NCBI GenBank assembly: GCA_017861215.1
Contig: JAGFXN010000016.1
Location: forward strand, 1 to 12,073
Direction: 5' to 3'
DNA: 12,073 nt
Source: Deltaproteobacteria bacterium
GTDB taxonomy: Bacteria; Desulfobacterota; Desulfuromonadia; Geobacterales; DSM-12255
A program made the position numbers and the translations under genes. Shown piece after piece: positions 1 through 7,165 of this stretch; position 1 is the first letter of the stretch, and each line of letters starts with the position of its first letter. The notes beneath the pieces were generated by a model. The model did no database searches. It saw nothing but the letters and a program-made list of their open reading frames with translations, and was not told the origin of the DNA.

Positions 1-141
1 TTCGGCGGTCTGGACTACACCATCCACCGGGCAGAAGAGTACGTCGCGGCAGCCAAATCCCATCTGGAGATTTTCGCTGATTCACCGGTACGCCGCGCAC
101 TTTTCAGCCTTGCCGACTACGTTGTGACAAGAGGCAAATAA
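1..141 (+). CDS. ispB: Polyprenyl (octaprenyl-type) diphosphate synthase, C-terminal fragment
   Basis: Only the last 46 codons and the TAA stop are present; the start lies before the window. The visible tail reads GGLDYTIHRAEEYVAAAKSH and continues to SLADYVVTRGK. This is the usual end of trans-isoprenyl diphosphate synthases, where a Gly-Gly-x-x-x-[TA] turn is followed by helices with a conserved Ala-Leu-x-x-Leu-[AV]-x-[YF] close. The family condenses isopentenyl diphosphate onto an allylic primer to make the quinone side chain. The catalytic DDxxD motifs are outside the window, so chain length cannot be judged. The stop codon overlaps the next gene's ATG by one base (TAATG), which implies cotranscription and translational coupling with the thioredoxin lipoprotein gene. 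The symbol is assigned by resemblance. Confidence 0.72.
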   Translation, partial: FGGLDYTIHRAEEYVAAAKSHLEIFADSPVRRALFSLADYVVTRGK

Positions 142-686
142 TGACCTTTCTGAAATGGATACTCTTCGCCCTGCTGACAGTTACCCTGGCCGTTGCCAGC
201 GGCTGCAAAAAGGATGACCGTGCTGCCAAACCGGCGGCAAAGGCTGTTGCCGGCCCTGTAGAGGGGAGTGCCGCACCTGATTTTACCGTCAGGGATCTGG
301 CCGGTCAGGAGGTAAAGCTTTCCTCGCTCAAGGGGAAGGTCGTCCTTGTCAACTTCTGGGCTACCTGGTGTCCGCCGTGCCGGGAAGAGATCCCCTCGAT
401 GGTGAAACTCAATCAGAGCATGTCCGGCAAGCAGTTTCAGATGCTGGCCATCTCGATCGACGAAGGTGGTAAAGCGTCAGTAGAGACCTTCTTCAAAAAA
501 AGCGGTATGACGCTTCCTGCCTTCCTGGACACGGAGGGTGCGGTTGCCCGCAGCTACGGCACCACAGGTGTTCCCGAAACCTTCATTGTCGACAAGACCG
601 GCATAATTCAAAAGAAGATTGTCGGCGGCATGGACTGGAGTTCTCCGGATGTTATCGCCTACCTGGAAGAACTGTTGAAAAAGTAG
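141..686 (+). CDS. TlpA/ResA-like thioredoxin lipoprotein
   Basis: This is a 181-residue periplasmic thiol-disulfide oxidoreductase anchored by lipid. Residues 1-21 form a signal peptide ending in a lipobox (Ala-Ser-Gly-Cys22), so Cys22 is the predicted lipidation site; a short Lys/Ala-rich linker follows. The AhpC/TSA-Redoxin-like thioredoxin domain spans about residues 43-180. The active site WATWCPPC puts the redox cysteines at 77 and 80, and the cis-proline is Pro145 in GVPETF. In this family the domain reduces disulfides in exported proteins, for example apocytochrome c, with electrons from CcdA/DsbD. The next gene is a CcdA homologue and abuts directly, which supports that pairing. The ATG overlaps the previous stop by one base, and no other in-frame start fits the signal peptide. 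The specific substrate cannot be told from sequence. Confidence 0.93.
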   Translation: MTFLKWILFALLTVTLAVASGCKKDDRAAKPAAKAVAGPVEGSAAPDFTVRDLAGQEVKLSSLKGKVVLVNFWATWCPPCREEIPSMVKLNQSMSGKQFQMLAISIDEGGKASVETFFKKSGMTLPAFLDTEGAVARSYGTTGVPETFIVDKTGIIQKKIVGGMDWSSPDVIAYLEELLKK

Positions 687-1403
687 ATGGGTACTTCTCC
701 CGATATATCCCTTCTCGGCGCCCTGGTTGCCGGAGTACTCTCCTTTCTCTCTCCCTGTGTGCTGCCCCTGGTCCCTTCTTTCATAACGTATCTTACCGGT
801 CTTTCCTTTGCCGATCTGCAGGCGGAGCATCCGACAGAACTGGTGCGCCGCAGAACCATCATCCACTCCCTGCTCTTTATCGCCGGATTCACGCTTGTCT
901 TTGTGCTGCTTGGCGCCTCGGCAACATTTGTCGGCAGTTTCCTCCGGGAAAACATGACAGTCATGCGCCGGGTCGGCGGTATCCTGATCATGCTCTTCGG
1001 GTTGCATGTCTGCGGCCTGCTGCCGATCGGTTTTCTGCTGGGAGAGAAGCGACTGCAGCTTCACAACAAACCTGCCGGCTACTTCGGCAGTATCCTGGTC
1101 GGTATTGCCTTTGCCGCCGGCTGGACCCCCTGCATCGGTCCGATCCTTGCTTCCATCCTGATGGTTGCTGCCGCTGAAAGCACGGTGTACCAGGGGATCA
1201 TCCTGCTGCTGGCCTACTCTCTCGGGCTGGCAATCCCTTTTTTCCTCTCGGCTCTCGCTACGCACCGCTTTCTGGTCCTTTTCAACCGCTTCAAAAAATA
1301 CATCCGCCTCTTTGAGATCGTTACCGGACTGTTCCTGTTTGTTGCCGGGGTCATGATCTTTTTCGACCGGCTGGCAATGGTGCAGCGCTATTTCTCCTTC
1401 TGA
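687..1403 (+). CDS. ccdA: CcdA-type cytochrome c biogenesis / thiol electron-transfer membrane protein
   Basis: This is a 238-residue protein with about six hydrophobic segments, the size and layout of stand-alone CcdA (DsbD-beta family, PF02683). The two hallmark redox cysteines are in place: Cys24 in FLSPCVLPLVP in the first membrane segment and Cys149 in GWTPCIGPIL in the fourth. Known family members take electrons from cytoplasmic thioredoxin and pass them across the inner membrane to periplasmic thioredoxin-like proteins. The TlpA lipoprotein gene directly upstream, with its stop immediately before this ATG, is the likely acceptor. Such pairs commonly keep haem-binding cysteines of c-type cytochromes reduced. 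There is only a weak purine run (GAAAAAG) before the ATG, which fits translational coupling to the preceding gene. The symbol follows family membership. Confidence 0.92.
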   Translation: MGTSPDISLLGALVAGVLSFLSPCVLPLVPSFITYLTGLSFADLQAEHPTELVRRRTIIHSLLFIAGFTLVFVLLGASATFVGSFLRENMTVMRRVGGILIMLFGLHVCGLLPIGFLLGEKRLQLHNKPAGYFGSILVGIAFAAGWTPCIGPILASILMVAAAESTVYQGIILLLAYSLGLAIPFFLSALATHRFLVLFNRFKKYIRLFEIVTGLFLFVAGVMIFFDRLAMVQRYFSF

Positions 1404-1429
1404 CAAAGAGCTGCACCGGTAATCCTGCA

Positions 1430-1458
1430 TTGCGATACCGGCTCCCCTGTGCTATCCT
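1430..1458 (+). promoter_or_regulatory. Candidate sigma-70-type promoter for the DEAD-box helicase gene
   Basis: TTGCGA (1430-1435) and TATCCT (1453-1458) are separated by 17 bases. Each box matches four of six consensus bases. The pair sits in the only gap between ccdA and the helicase start at 1505, which would give a leader of about 40 bases. I saw no hairpin terminator after ccdA, so read-through from upstream is also possible. Confidence 0.35.
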
Positions 1459-1504
1459 TACCTCTTATAAATTAAAAAATTCCATAGCAAGCGAGTGTAT
1501 CAGC

Positions 1505-2788
1505 ATGAAATTTACCGAACTCACCCTGCCGGAAGTTCTTATGCAGGGGATAGCCGCTGCCGGCTTTACCGAATGTACTGCCATCCAGGAAAAGACCCTG
1601 CCGCTCGCCCTTGCCGGCAAGGATATCGCCGGTCAGGCGCAGACAGGGACCGGCAAGACAGCCGCATTCCTGGTGACTCTCTTTGCCAGGCTCCTCCGGC
1701 AGGAGAAGCGTGGTGATATCTCCCATCCGCGGGCGCTCATCCTGGCCCCTACCCGTGAACTGGTGGTGCAGATCGAAAAGGACGCCCAGCTGCTCGGCGG
1801 CCGGTGCGGGTTTTCGATCCAGGCAATCTACGGCGGTGTTGATTATATGCAGCAGCGCAGTGCCCTGCGCGAGGGGGCTGATGTCGTCATCGGCACTCCC
1901 GGGCGGCTGATCGACTACCTGAAGCAGAAGGTGTACTCGCTCGGCAAGATCGAGGTGCTGGTGATAGATGAAGCCGACCGGATGTTTGACATGGGCTTTA
2001 TCGCCGACCTGCGCTTTATCCTGCGCCGTCTGCCCAACTATGACCTGCGCCAGAACATGATGTTCTCGGCAACACTCAACCAGCGGGTCATGGAGCTTGC
2101 CTACGAATTCATGAACCTGCCGGAAAAGGTGTCGGTCACTCCGGAGCAGATGACTGCCGAAAAGGTAGAGCAGGTGCTGTACCATGTATCCAGAAAGGAA
2201 AAATTTCCGCTGCTGCTCGGGCTGTTGCGCCGGACAGGTACGTTACGCACCATGATCTTCGTCAATACCAAGAGAGAGGGCGAGTTTCTTTTTGACCGGC
2301 TCAGTGCCAATGAGATTGTCTGCCGCGTTATTTCGGGCGATGTCGACCAGAAAAAACGTCTCCGCATCCTGGAGGATTTCAAGAGCGGCAAACTGCCGGT
2401 CATGATAGCGACCGATGTCGCATCGCGCGGCCTGCACATCGAGGAAGTTTCGCACGTCATCAACTATGACCTGCCGCAGGATGCGGAGGATTATGTCCAC
2501 CGCATCGGCAGGACGGCACGGGCCGGAGCAGAGGGGATTGCGATCTCGCTGGCTGACGAGGACGGCGCATTCTACATCGAGGCGATACATGACTATATCA
2601 GGGAGAAGATCCCGGTCGAATGGGCTGATGATGAGCTGTTCATCCGCAACTACAAGAGGACCAAGCCGAATCTGAAAAAGATGGAGAGCCACCCGCACGG
2701 CGCGGCGAAAAAACCGGCGGAGGGGGCGACCAGGAGGAGCAGGCCGCGCAAACCGCACAGCGGCAAGGGAATGGCGCCTGCCAGGTAA
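1505..2788 (+). CDS. rhlB: DEAD-box ATP-dependent RNA helicase, RhlB-like
   Basis: A 427-residue protein carries the full DEAD-box motif set in order: Q motif around residues 21-33 (GFTECTAIQ), motif I AQTGTGKT (45-52), Ia PTRELV (82-87), Ib TPGRL (131-135), II DEAD (155-158), III SAT (188-190), IV IFVNTK (251-256), V ATDVASRGL (302-310) and VI HRIGRTARAG (332-341). The spacing, the SGDVDQKKR segment and the DYVHRIGRTARAG segment resemble E. coli RhlB, which is of similar length (421 residues). A basic Lys/Arg/Pro-rich tail (about 383-427) probably binds RNA. The family unwinds short RNA duplexes; RhlB works with the RNA degradosome in enterobacteria, but a degradosome role here is unproven. 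The reading frame is open back to 1430. I chose the ATG at 1505 because the conserved domain starts there and upstream codons overlap the promoter candidate. Its ribosome binding site is weak. Confidence 0.9.
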   Translation: MKFTELTLPEVLMQGIAAAGFTECTAIQEKTLPLALAGKDIAGQAQTGTGKTAAFLVTLFARLLRQEKRGDISHPRALILAPTRELVVQIEKDAQLLGGRCGFSIQAIYGGVDYMQQRSALREGADVVIGTPGRLIDYLKQKVYSLGKIEVLVIDEADRMFDMGFIADLRFILRRLPNYDLRQNMMFSATLNQRVMELAYEFMNLPEKVSVTPEQMTAEKVEQVLYHVSRKEKFPLLLGLLRRTGTLRTMIFVNTKREGEFLFDRLSANEIVCRVISGDVDQKKRLRILEDFKSGKLPVMIATDVASRGLHIEEVSHVINYDLPQDAEDYVHRIGRTARAGAEGIAISLADEDGAFYIEAIHDYIREKIPVEWADDELFIRNYKRTKPNLKKMESHPHGAAKKPAEGATRRSRPRKPHSGKGMAPAR

Positions 2789-2808
2789 AAAACAGAACTT
2801 TTTAACCA

Positions 2809-2824
2809 TGGCCCAGTTATCGCT
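2809..2824 (+). promoter_or_regulatory. Weak sigma-54-like site upstream of pckG
   Basis: TGGCCCAGTTATCGCT has GG (2810-2811) and GC (2822-2823) exactly ten bases apart, as at -24/-12 promoters. It matches TGGCACG-N4-TTGCW at 9 of 12 informative positions. It lies about 165 bases before the pckG start. GG-N10-GC spacing arises often by chance in GC-rich DNA, so this is tentative. Confidence 0.2.
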
Positions 2825-2851
2825 TTTTTTTTCGTCAAGCTTATGATATTT

Positions 2852-2891
2852 AAGTCAGAATAAAACCCGGGCTGATTGACTTGCCCGGTTT
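2852..2891. promoter_or_regulatory. Interleaved inverted repeats over the pckG promoter (possible operator)
   Basis: Two inverted repeats overlap here. AAACCCGGGC (2863-2872) faces GCCCGGTTT (2883-2891), a nine-base-pair match with one extra C. AAGTCA (2852-2857) faces TGACTT (2877-2882). Both overlap the candidate -35 box at 2876-2881, the normal position of a repressor or activator site. They could instead form a short hairpin. No regulator can be named from the sequence. Confidence 0.35.
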
Positions 2892-2903
2892 GTCTGCCAT
2901 ACT
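2876..2903 (+). promoter_or_regulatory. Candidate sigma-70-type promoter for pckG
   Basis: TTGACT (2876-2881, five of six consensus bases) is followed after 16 bases by CATACT (2898-2903, four of six). Transcription would start near 2911 and give a leader of about 78 bases before the ATG at 2989. No strong terminator separates it from the helicase gene upstream. Confidence 0.45.
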
Positions 2904-2988
2904 GCCCAAATACAAAAATCAAGCGCGACTTCATCGATCCGTAATCGGGATTATGCCGTTCGTGTATCAAACAAGGGAGGATGCGGGA

Positions 2989-4842
2989 ATGAGTTATGAA
3001 TTGCCGAAGAACAAGCAGCTCTTGAAGTGGGTGGAAGAGGTGACTGCGCTCTGTCAGCCGGAGAGTGTCTATTGGTGTGACGGCTCGCAGGAGGAGTATG
3101 ACAGGCTGTGCGAGCTTCTTGTAAAAGGCGGCACATTCAAAAAACTCAATCCGCAGAAGCGCCCCGGCAGCTATCTCGCCTGCTCCGACCCTATCGACGT
3201 GGCCCGCGTCGAAGACCGTACCTTCATCTGCAGCCGTTCCAAGGATGACGCCGGTCCGACCAATAACTGGATGAATCCGAAAGAGATGAAGGCGATTCTC
3301 CACGGTCTTTTCAAGGGGTGCATGAAGGGGCGTACCATGTATGTCATCCCCTTCAGCATGGGGCCGCTCGGCTCCAATATCGCCAAGATCGGCATCGAGA
3401 TTTCCGACTCGCCGTATGTTGTCGTCAACATGCGCATCATGACCCGCATGGGTAAAAAGGTTCTCGATATCCTCGGTGACGGCGAATTCGTCCCCTGCCT
3501 CCATTCTGTCGGCGCCCCGCTGGCGCCGGGACAGAAGGACAGTACCTGGCCGTGCAACAAGGAAAAATATATCGTCCATTTTCCGGAAGAGCGGGCCATC
3601 TGGTCTTTCGGCAGCGGTTACGGCGGCAACGCCCTGCTGGGCAAGAAATGCCTGGCGCTGCGCATCGCTTCCAAGCAGGGCAAAGACGAGGGGTGGCTGG
3701 CAGAGCATATGCTGATCCTCGGCGTCGAAACCCCGACCGGTGAGAAGTCCTATGTCGGTGCCGCCTTTCCGAGTGCCTGCGGCAAGACCAACTTCGCCAT
3801 GCTCATTCCACCCAAGGGTTTTCAGGAAAAAGGGTGGAAAGTCACCACCATCGGCGATGATATCGCCTGGATCAAACCCGGCCCCGACGGCCAGGTCTAC
3901 GCCATCAACCCCGAGTTCGGCTATTTCGGCGTAGCTCCCGGCACCAACTACAAAACCAACCCCAATGCCATGATCTCCTGCGAGAAAAACTCCATCTTTA
4001 CCAACGTGGCTCTGACCGAGGACGGTGATGTCTGGTGGGAAGGGTTTGACGGTGAACCCCCGGCCAAGCTCACCGACTGGCAGGGAAACGAGTGGACCCC
4101 CGGCTGCGGCCGTACGGCTGCGCACCCCAACGCCCGCTTCACCTCCCCGGCCTCCCAGTGTCCCTGCATTGATCCTGATTGGGAAAATCCCAGAGGGGTG
4201 CCGATGAGCGCCTTTATCTTCGGCGGCCGCCGCAAGGATACCGTGCCGCTGGTTTACCAGGCCTTCAACTGGAACTACGGCGTTTATCTCGCCGCAACGC
4301 TCGGCTCCGAAACCACCGCTGCTGCCGTCGGCGCCACCGGCAATGTCCGCCGTGACCCGTTCGCCATGCTCCCGTTCTGCGGCTACCACATGGCCGACTA
4401 TTTCGGCCACTGGCTGCAGTTTGGCCGCTCCATCCCCCGCCCGCCGCGCATCTTCAGCGTCAACTGGTTCCGCAAGGACGAGAACGGCAAGTTCATCTGG
4501 CCGGGCTATGGCGACAACATGCGCGTCCTGAAATGGATCGTCGAACGGGTTCAGGGACATGCCGCAGCAGTGGAGAGCCCGCTCGGCTGGATGCCGCGCT
4601 ATGAAGACATGGATTGGGAAGGGCTGGATATGCCCCGCGAGACGTTCAATGACCTCATGTCAGTGGACCGCGATGTCTGGCAGAATGAGGTCCTCTCCCA
4701 CGAAGAGCTGTTCGTCAAGATGTACGACCGCTTGCCGAAGGAGTTCCTCCATATCCGTGAACTGATCCTCTCCAGCCTGTGGCGCGCGCCGGAACACTGG
4801 GAGCAGATCGGCGACGTCAATCCGGAAGGGTGGAACGAATAG
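2989..4842 (+). CDS. pckG: Phosphoenolpyruvate carboxykinase, GTP-dependent
   Basis: This 617-residue cytosolic enzyme is of normal length for the GTP class (about 600-620). It interconverts oxaloacetate plus GTP with phosphoenolpyruvate, CO2 and GDP, the link between the TCA cycle and gluconeogenesis. Visible signatures are the substrate-binding [10 protein letters not shown] (211-220), the kinase-1a P-loop FPSACGKTN (260-268) with Cys264 and Lys266, the metal-binding GDDIAWI (289-295), FGGRR (411-415) and the nucleotide/lid region [13 protein letters not shown] (494-506). These are typical of the GTP rather than the ATP family. The frame is open back to 2881, but the ATG at 2989 has a clear GGGAGG (2975-2980) eight bases upstream and begins at the family's usual N-terminus, so it is preferred. 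It is a single-gene unit with its own promoter candidate and a strong downstream terminator. Confidence 0.97.
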   Translation: MSYELPKNKQLLKWVEEVTALCQPESVYWCDGSQEEYDRLCELLVKGGTFKKLNPQKRPGSYLACSDPIDVARVEDRTFICSRSKDDAGPTNNWMNPKEMKAILHGLFKGCMKGRTMYVIPFSMGPLGSNIAKIGIEISDSPYVVVNMRIMTRMGKKVLDILGDGEFVPCLHSVGAPLAPGQKDSTWPCNKEKYIVHFPEERAIWSFGSGYGGNALLGKKCLALRIASKQGKDEGWLAEHMLILGVETPTGEKSYVGAAFPSACGKTNFAMLIPPKGFQEKGWKVTTIGDDIAWIKPGPDGQVYAINPEFGYFGVAPGTNYKTNPNAMISCEKNSIFTNVALTEDGDVWWEGFDGEPPAKLTDWQGNEWTPGCGRTAAHPNARFTSPASQCPCIDPDWENPRGVPMSAFIFGGRRKDTVPLVYQAFNWNYGVYLAATLGSETTAAAVGATGNVRRDPFAMLPFCGYHMADYFGHWLQFGRSIPRPPRIFSVNWFRKDENGKFIWPGYGDNMRVLKWIVERVQGHAAAVESPLGWMPRYEDMDWEGLDMPRETFNDLMSVDRDVWQNEVLSHEELFVKMYDRLPKEFLHIRELILSSLWRAPEHWEQIGDVNPEGWNE

Positions 4843-4893
4843 TTCCGATTAGCGGACTGCAGGTCTGAAACAGTCTGATTTATCTGAAGAGCA

Positions 4894-4931
4894 AGAGCCC
4901 CTCACCGGCAGTCCGGTGAGGGGCTCTTTTT
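4894..4931 (+). terminator. Intrinsic terminator of pckG
   Basis: A perfect 15-base-pair stem (4894-4908 with 4913-4927) has a CAGT loop and is followed by a run of T to 4931. A preceding A can extend the stem. This is a strong rho-independent terminator 51 bases after the pckG stop. It isolates pckG from the protease gene that follows. Confidence 0.96.
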
Positions 4932-5030
4932 GCTGAAACTTTTTCATGCTTGACTTTGCTTGTCCGTTCAGTGAAGCATTGCTTTGCATGACCGCTCCAG
5001 TCGACACGAGGTAGAAATCATCTTTTGGCA

Positions 5031-5035
5031 GGAGG
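5031..5035 (+). promoter_or_regulatory. Shine-Dalgarno that selects the TTG start of the hydrogenase protease
   Basis: GGAGG lies nine bases before TTG at 5045. The nearby ATG at 5037 is only one base from GGAGG and opens a frame that stops after ten codons, so the site best fits the TTG start. Confidence 0.65.
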
Positions 5036-5044
5036 CATGAACGG

Positions 5045-5515
5045 TTGCGGATTCTGGTGCTGGGCATAGGCAACGTGCTGATGAATGACGACGCAGCCGG
5101 GGTGAGGGTGGTGCAGGCGCTTGCCGAAAAGTATTCCTTTCCGGAGGAAGTGACCCTGCTTGACGGCGGCACCCTCGGACTGGACCTTCTCCCTGAGCTG
5201 GAAGGGGTTGACCGGCTGCTGATTGTTGATGCCGTGGCGACCGGCGGGGCGACCGGATCACTGGTGAGACTCAGCGGCGCTGCTATTCCGCGCACTCTTG
5301 CCACCAAGGTTTCGCCGCACCAGGTGGGGTTGCAGGATCTGCTGCTCGTTGCCGGGCTCCAGGGACACGCCGTAGCGGAGATGGTGCTCTGGGGGGTGCA
5401 GCCGGGGTCGATTGACATGGATATCGAGATGTCGCCGGAGGTGGCGGCAGCTGTGATCCTGTTGCAGGATAAGGTTCTGCAGGAGCTGGCAGCCTGGGGG
5501 ATCCATCCTTGCTGA
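5045..5515 (+). CDS. Hydrogenase maturation protease (HybD/HyaD, peptidase M52 family)
   Basis: A 156-residue protein, the usual size for this family, which clips the C-terminal tail from the large subunit of [NiFe] hydrogenases once nickel is inserted. The N-terminal GIGNVLMNDDAAGVR (7-21), LLDGGTLG (38-45), VDA (61-63) and SPHQVGL (90-96) align well with E. coli HybD. The three nickel-sensing ligand positions are present as Asp16 (Glu in HybD), Asp62 and His92. The only sensible start is TTG at 5045, supported by GGAGG nine bases upstream. No hydrogenase subunit or hyp gene is in the window and hairpins flank both sides, so it acts on a hydrogenase encoded elsewhere. Which one cannot be told. 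A less common alternative for the fold is an unrelated M52-like protease, but the ligand set argues against this. I saw no convincing promoter in 4932-5030. Confidence 0.92.
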   Translation: MRILVLGIGNVLMNDDAAGVRVVQALAEKYSFPEEVTLLDGGTLGLDLLPELEGVDRLLIVDAVATGGATGSLVRLSGAAIPRTLATKVSPHQVGLQDLLLVAGLQGHAVAEMVLWGVQPGSIDMDIEMSPEVAAAVILLQDKVLQELAAWGIHPC

Positions 5516-5545
5516 GCTCAAGGTATGCGTTGTCGAGTTGGCGGC

Positions 5546-5586
5546 AACAGCAAGAGCCCGGTCGCAGTGGCCGGGCTCTTGCTGTT
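5546..5586 (+). terminator. Long perfect hairpin after the hydrogenase protease gene (probable terminator)
   Basis: A perfect 16-base-pair stem (5546-5561 with 5571-5586) encloses a nine-base loop, 30 bases after the protease stop. The right arm ends in TTGCTGTTTG rather than a clean T-run, so it is an imperfect intrinsic terminator. Its core AAGAGCCC/GGGCTCTT resembles the terminator at 4894-4927. It could instead block RNA degradation from the 3' end. Confidence 0.6.
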
Positions 5587-5650
5587 TGACGGCACTGTTT
5601 CTGGCATGTCAATTGCTACGTCAGGATGCATAAGCCGCACAGGCTGCGAT

Positions 5651-5666
5651 TGGCAGCCTGGCTGCA
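5651..5666 (+). promoter_or_regulatory. Candidate sigma-54 (RpoN) promoter for the DUF3108 gene
   Basis: TGGCAGCCTGGCTGCA has GG at 5652-5653 and GC at 5664-5665, ten bases apart. It matches TGGCACG-N4-TTGCW at 9 of 12 informative positions, including all of TGGCA and TGCA. Transcription would start near 5678, about 36 bases before the ATG. A competing sigma-70 reading, TTGGCA (5650-5655) and TACTAT (5675-5680), needs a long 19-base spacer. No enhancer-binding regulator gene is nearby. Confidence 0.42.
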
Positions 5667-5713
5667 GAATCCGGTACTATTTGCGACAGAACCTGACTGA
5701 AAAGAGGTGACGC

Positions 5714-6454
5714 ATGAACTGCTTCACATTGCTGCTGGCGAGTCTCCTGCTGGCTGCTCTCCCAATGACAGCCTCTCCCGCCTGGCCGGCCTCCGGCAGG
5801 GTTCCGGAGAAACTGGTCTTCAGCCTCAGCTGGACCGGCATCCCGGTCGGCATCGCCACGCAGGAGATTGCTGATGCCGGAGAGCTGCGGCGCATAGTGT
5901 CAACTGCCCGTTCCAACGACTGGTTGTCCGCATTTTTCCCGGTCGATGACCGCACCGAGAGCATCCTGGAGAAAAGCGGCCCCTTCCCGGGGAAAACCCG
6001 CACCTTCAAGATGCTTTTCAAGGAGGGGCGCCGGGTCAGAGATCGGGAGATCACTTTCGACGCCGCTGGAAGAATTGCTCACTATCATGACCGGGTGAGC
6101 GGCAAGCGGCTTTCCATAGCGCTGGAGCCGGATACGTTCGACATCTATTCGAGTTTCTTTTATGTCCGCCATCAGCCGCTTGAGCCGGGCAAGTCGATTT
6201 ATATTAATGTGCTGGACAGCAAAAAACTGCACCGCATCGAGATCAGGGTGTTGCAGCGGGAGAGGATAACGGTGCCGGCGGGAGATTTCAATACCATCAA
6301 GATTGAACCGATGGTGAAACCTGTTGGCGTTTTTGAGGGGAAGCGCGGCGCATATATCTGGCTGACTGACGACGAGCGGCGGATTCCGGTGAAGGCGCAG
6401 ACCAAGGTGGCCGTCGGCAGTGTCACGGCGGTTCTGACCGGCGGCAATTACTGA
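5714..6454 (+). CDS. Secreted DUF3108 domain protein
   Basis: This 246-residue protein has an N-terminal signal peptide (hydrophobic residues about 4-20, likely cleavage near Ala-Ser or Pro-Ala at 20-28) and so is exported to the periplasm or outer membrane. The rest resembles DUF3108 proteins: an opening beta segment KLVFSLSWTGIPVGIA, then FFPVDDRTES, an early FDIYSSFFYVR segment, a central GDFNTIKIEP and a closing VWL-like strand (AYIWLTDDERRIPVK). The family is thought to be a beta-rich envelope domain with no established activity. The ATG has AGAGG (5703-5707) six bases upstream. It sits behind a sigma-54 candidate and after a hairpin, so it is probably a single-gene unit. Its last seven bases overlap the end of the converging operon, leaving no room for a terminator between them. 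Cleavage site and role are uncertain. Confidence 0.8.
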   Translation: MNCFTLLLASLLLAALPMTASPAWPASGRVPEKLVFSLSWTGIPVGIATQEIADAGELRRIVSTARSNDWLSAFFPVDDRTESILEKSGPFPGKTRTFKMLFKEGRRVRDREITFDAAGRIAHYHDRVSGKRLSIALEPDTFDIYSSFFYVRHQPLEPGKSIYINVLDSKKLHRIEIRVLQRERITVPAGDFNTIKIEPMVKPVGVFEGKRGAYIWLTDDERRIPVKAQTKVAVGSVTAVLTGGNY

Positions 6455-7113
6455 AACTGCTGTCTGACCGTAACTGCCACTGAGCCGATCCCGGGGATTG
6501 TGGCACAGAGCCTGTCGCCGGCAGCTATTCTGCTGACGCCGGCCGGGGTGCCGGTGAGAATGATGTCGCCCGCTTCCAGGGTAAAAATTGTGGAGAGGTA
6601 ACTGATGATTTTTGCCGCCGGGCAGATCATCAGCGCTGTCGAGCCGTTCTGCCGCAGCTCATCGTTGACGGTAAGGCGGATGGTGACTGCCTGCGGGTCG
6701 GCAACCTGCTCGGCCGGCACAAAAGTCGAGAGCGGACAGGCGGTATCAAAGCCTTTGGCAATATCCCAGGGCAGGCCTTTTTTCTTCAGCTCATCCTGAA
6801 CATCCCGCAGCGTCAGGTCAATTGCTACTCCATAACCGGCCAGGAAGGCAAGGGCATCCTCGGCAGCGATATCCCGGCCGGTTCTGCCGATAAGCAGCGC
6901 CAGCTCGGCTTCATGATGACAGTTGTCTGAATAGTGCGGAATGACCACCACGTCTCCGTCGCCGATTACCGAGGTGGCGGGTTTCATGAAAATGACCGGC
7001 GCGGCCGGCGTTTCATTCCCCAGTTCCCTGATATGCTCGACGTAGTTGCGCCCGATGCAAAGAATCTTGCCGATGGCAAACTCCTCGCCCGTTGTCAGCC
7101 GTGCTGTTGTCAT
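6448..7113 (-). CDS. Fumarylacetoacetate hydrolase family protein (YcgM/FAHD1-like)
   Basis: A 221-residue enzyme of the short FAH class, which hydrolyses or decarboxylates acylpyruvate-like and oxaloacetate-like compounds using a divalent metal. Visible signatures are GRNYVEH (21-27), FMKP (42-45), HHEAELALLIG (66-76) with metal ligands Glu68 and Glu70, Asp99 in AIDLTLRD, KGFDTACPLS (120-129) and TGTPAG (187-192). This is the normal length for YcgM/FAHD1 relatives. An in-frame ATG at 7155 would add 14 residues, but the ATG at 7113 has GGAGGG four bases upstream and starts at the usual N-terminus, so it is preferred. It is the last gene of the minus-strand run led by the TPP riboswitch, 52 bases after the VKOR-DsbA stop. 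The exact substrate is unknown; oxaloacetate tautomerase or decarboxylase and acylpyruvase are all possible. Confidence 0.93.
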   Translation of the reverse strand: MTTARLTTGEEFAIGKILCIGRNYVEHIRELGNETPAAPVIFMKPATSVIGDGDVVVIPHYSDNCHHEAELALLIGRTGRDIAAEDALAFLAGYGVAIDLTLRDVQDELKKKGLPWDIAKGFDTACPLSTFVPAEQVADPQAVTIRLTVNDELRQNGSTALMICPAAKIISYLSTIFTLEAGDIILTGTPAGVSRIAAGDRLCATIPGIGSVAVTVRQQFQ

Positions 7114-7165
7114 TCGTCCCTCCACGCCGGCGGCTTCACCGGTTGCCGGCACCATGAGTTGCCGC

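Noticed and set aside
477..1430. Open frame (317 codons) on the minus strand across tlpA and ccdA
   Set aside because: The product is a low-complexity Gln/Asp/Gly/Lys-rich shadow antisense to two clear genes.
2792..2835. Possible terminator after the helicase gene, with a run of T at about 2824-2832
   Set aside because: The only stem before the T-run is about four base pairs (TAAC/GTTA), too weak to call.
2650..4560. Long open frame (636 codons) on the minus strand across pckG
   Set aside because: It lies antisense to a well-supported PEP carboxykinase, has a composition typical of a GC-rich shadow frame and shows no domain motif or ribosome binding site.
4932..5030. Possible promoter for the hydrogenase protease (TTGACT at 4950-4955)
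   Set aside because: No acceptable -10 box lies 16-18 bases downstream.
5037..5069. Ten-codon frame starting at ATG 5037 (MNGCGFWCWA) just before the protease gene
   Set aside because: The GGAGG is only one base away from this ATG, too close to use, while it is well placed for the TTG at 5045.
5525..5710. Sixty-one-codon plus-strand frame between the protease and DUF3108 genes
   Set aside because: It runs through the 5546-5586 hairpin and the sigma-54 candidate and has no ribosome binding site or known motif.
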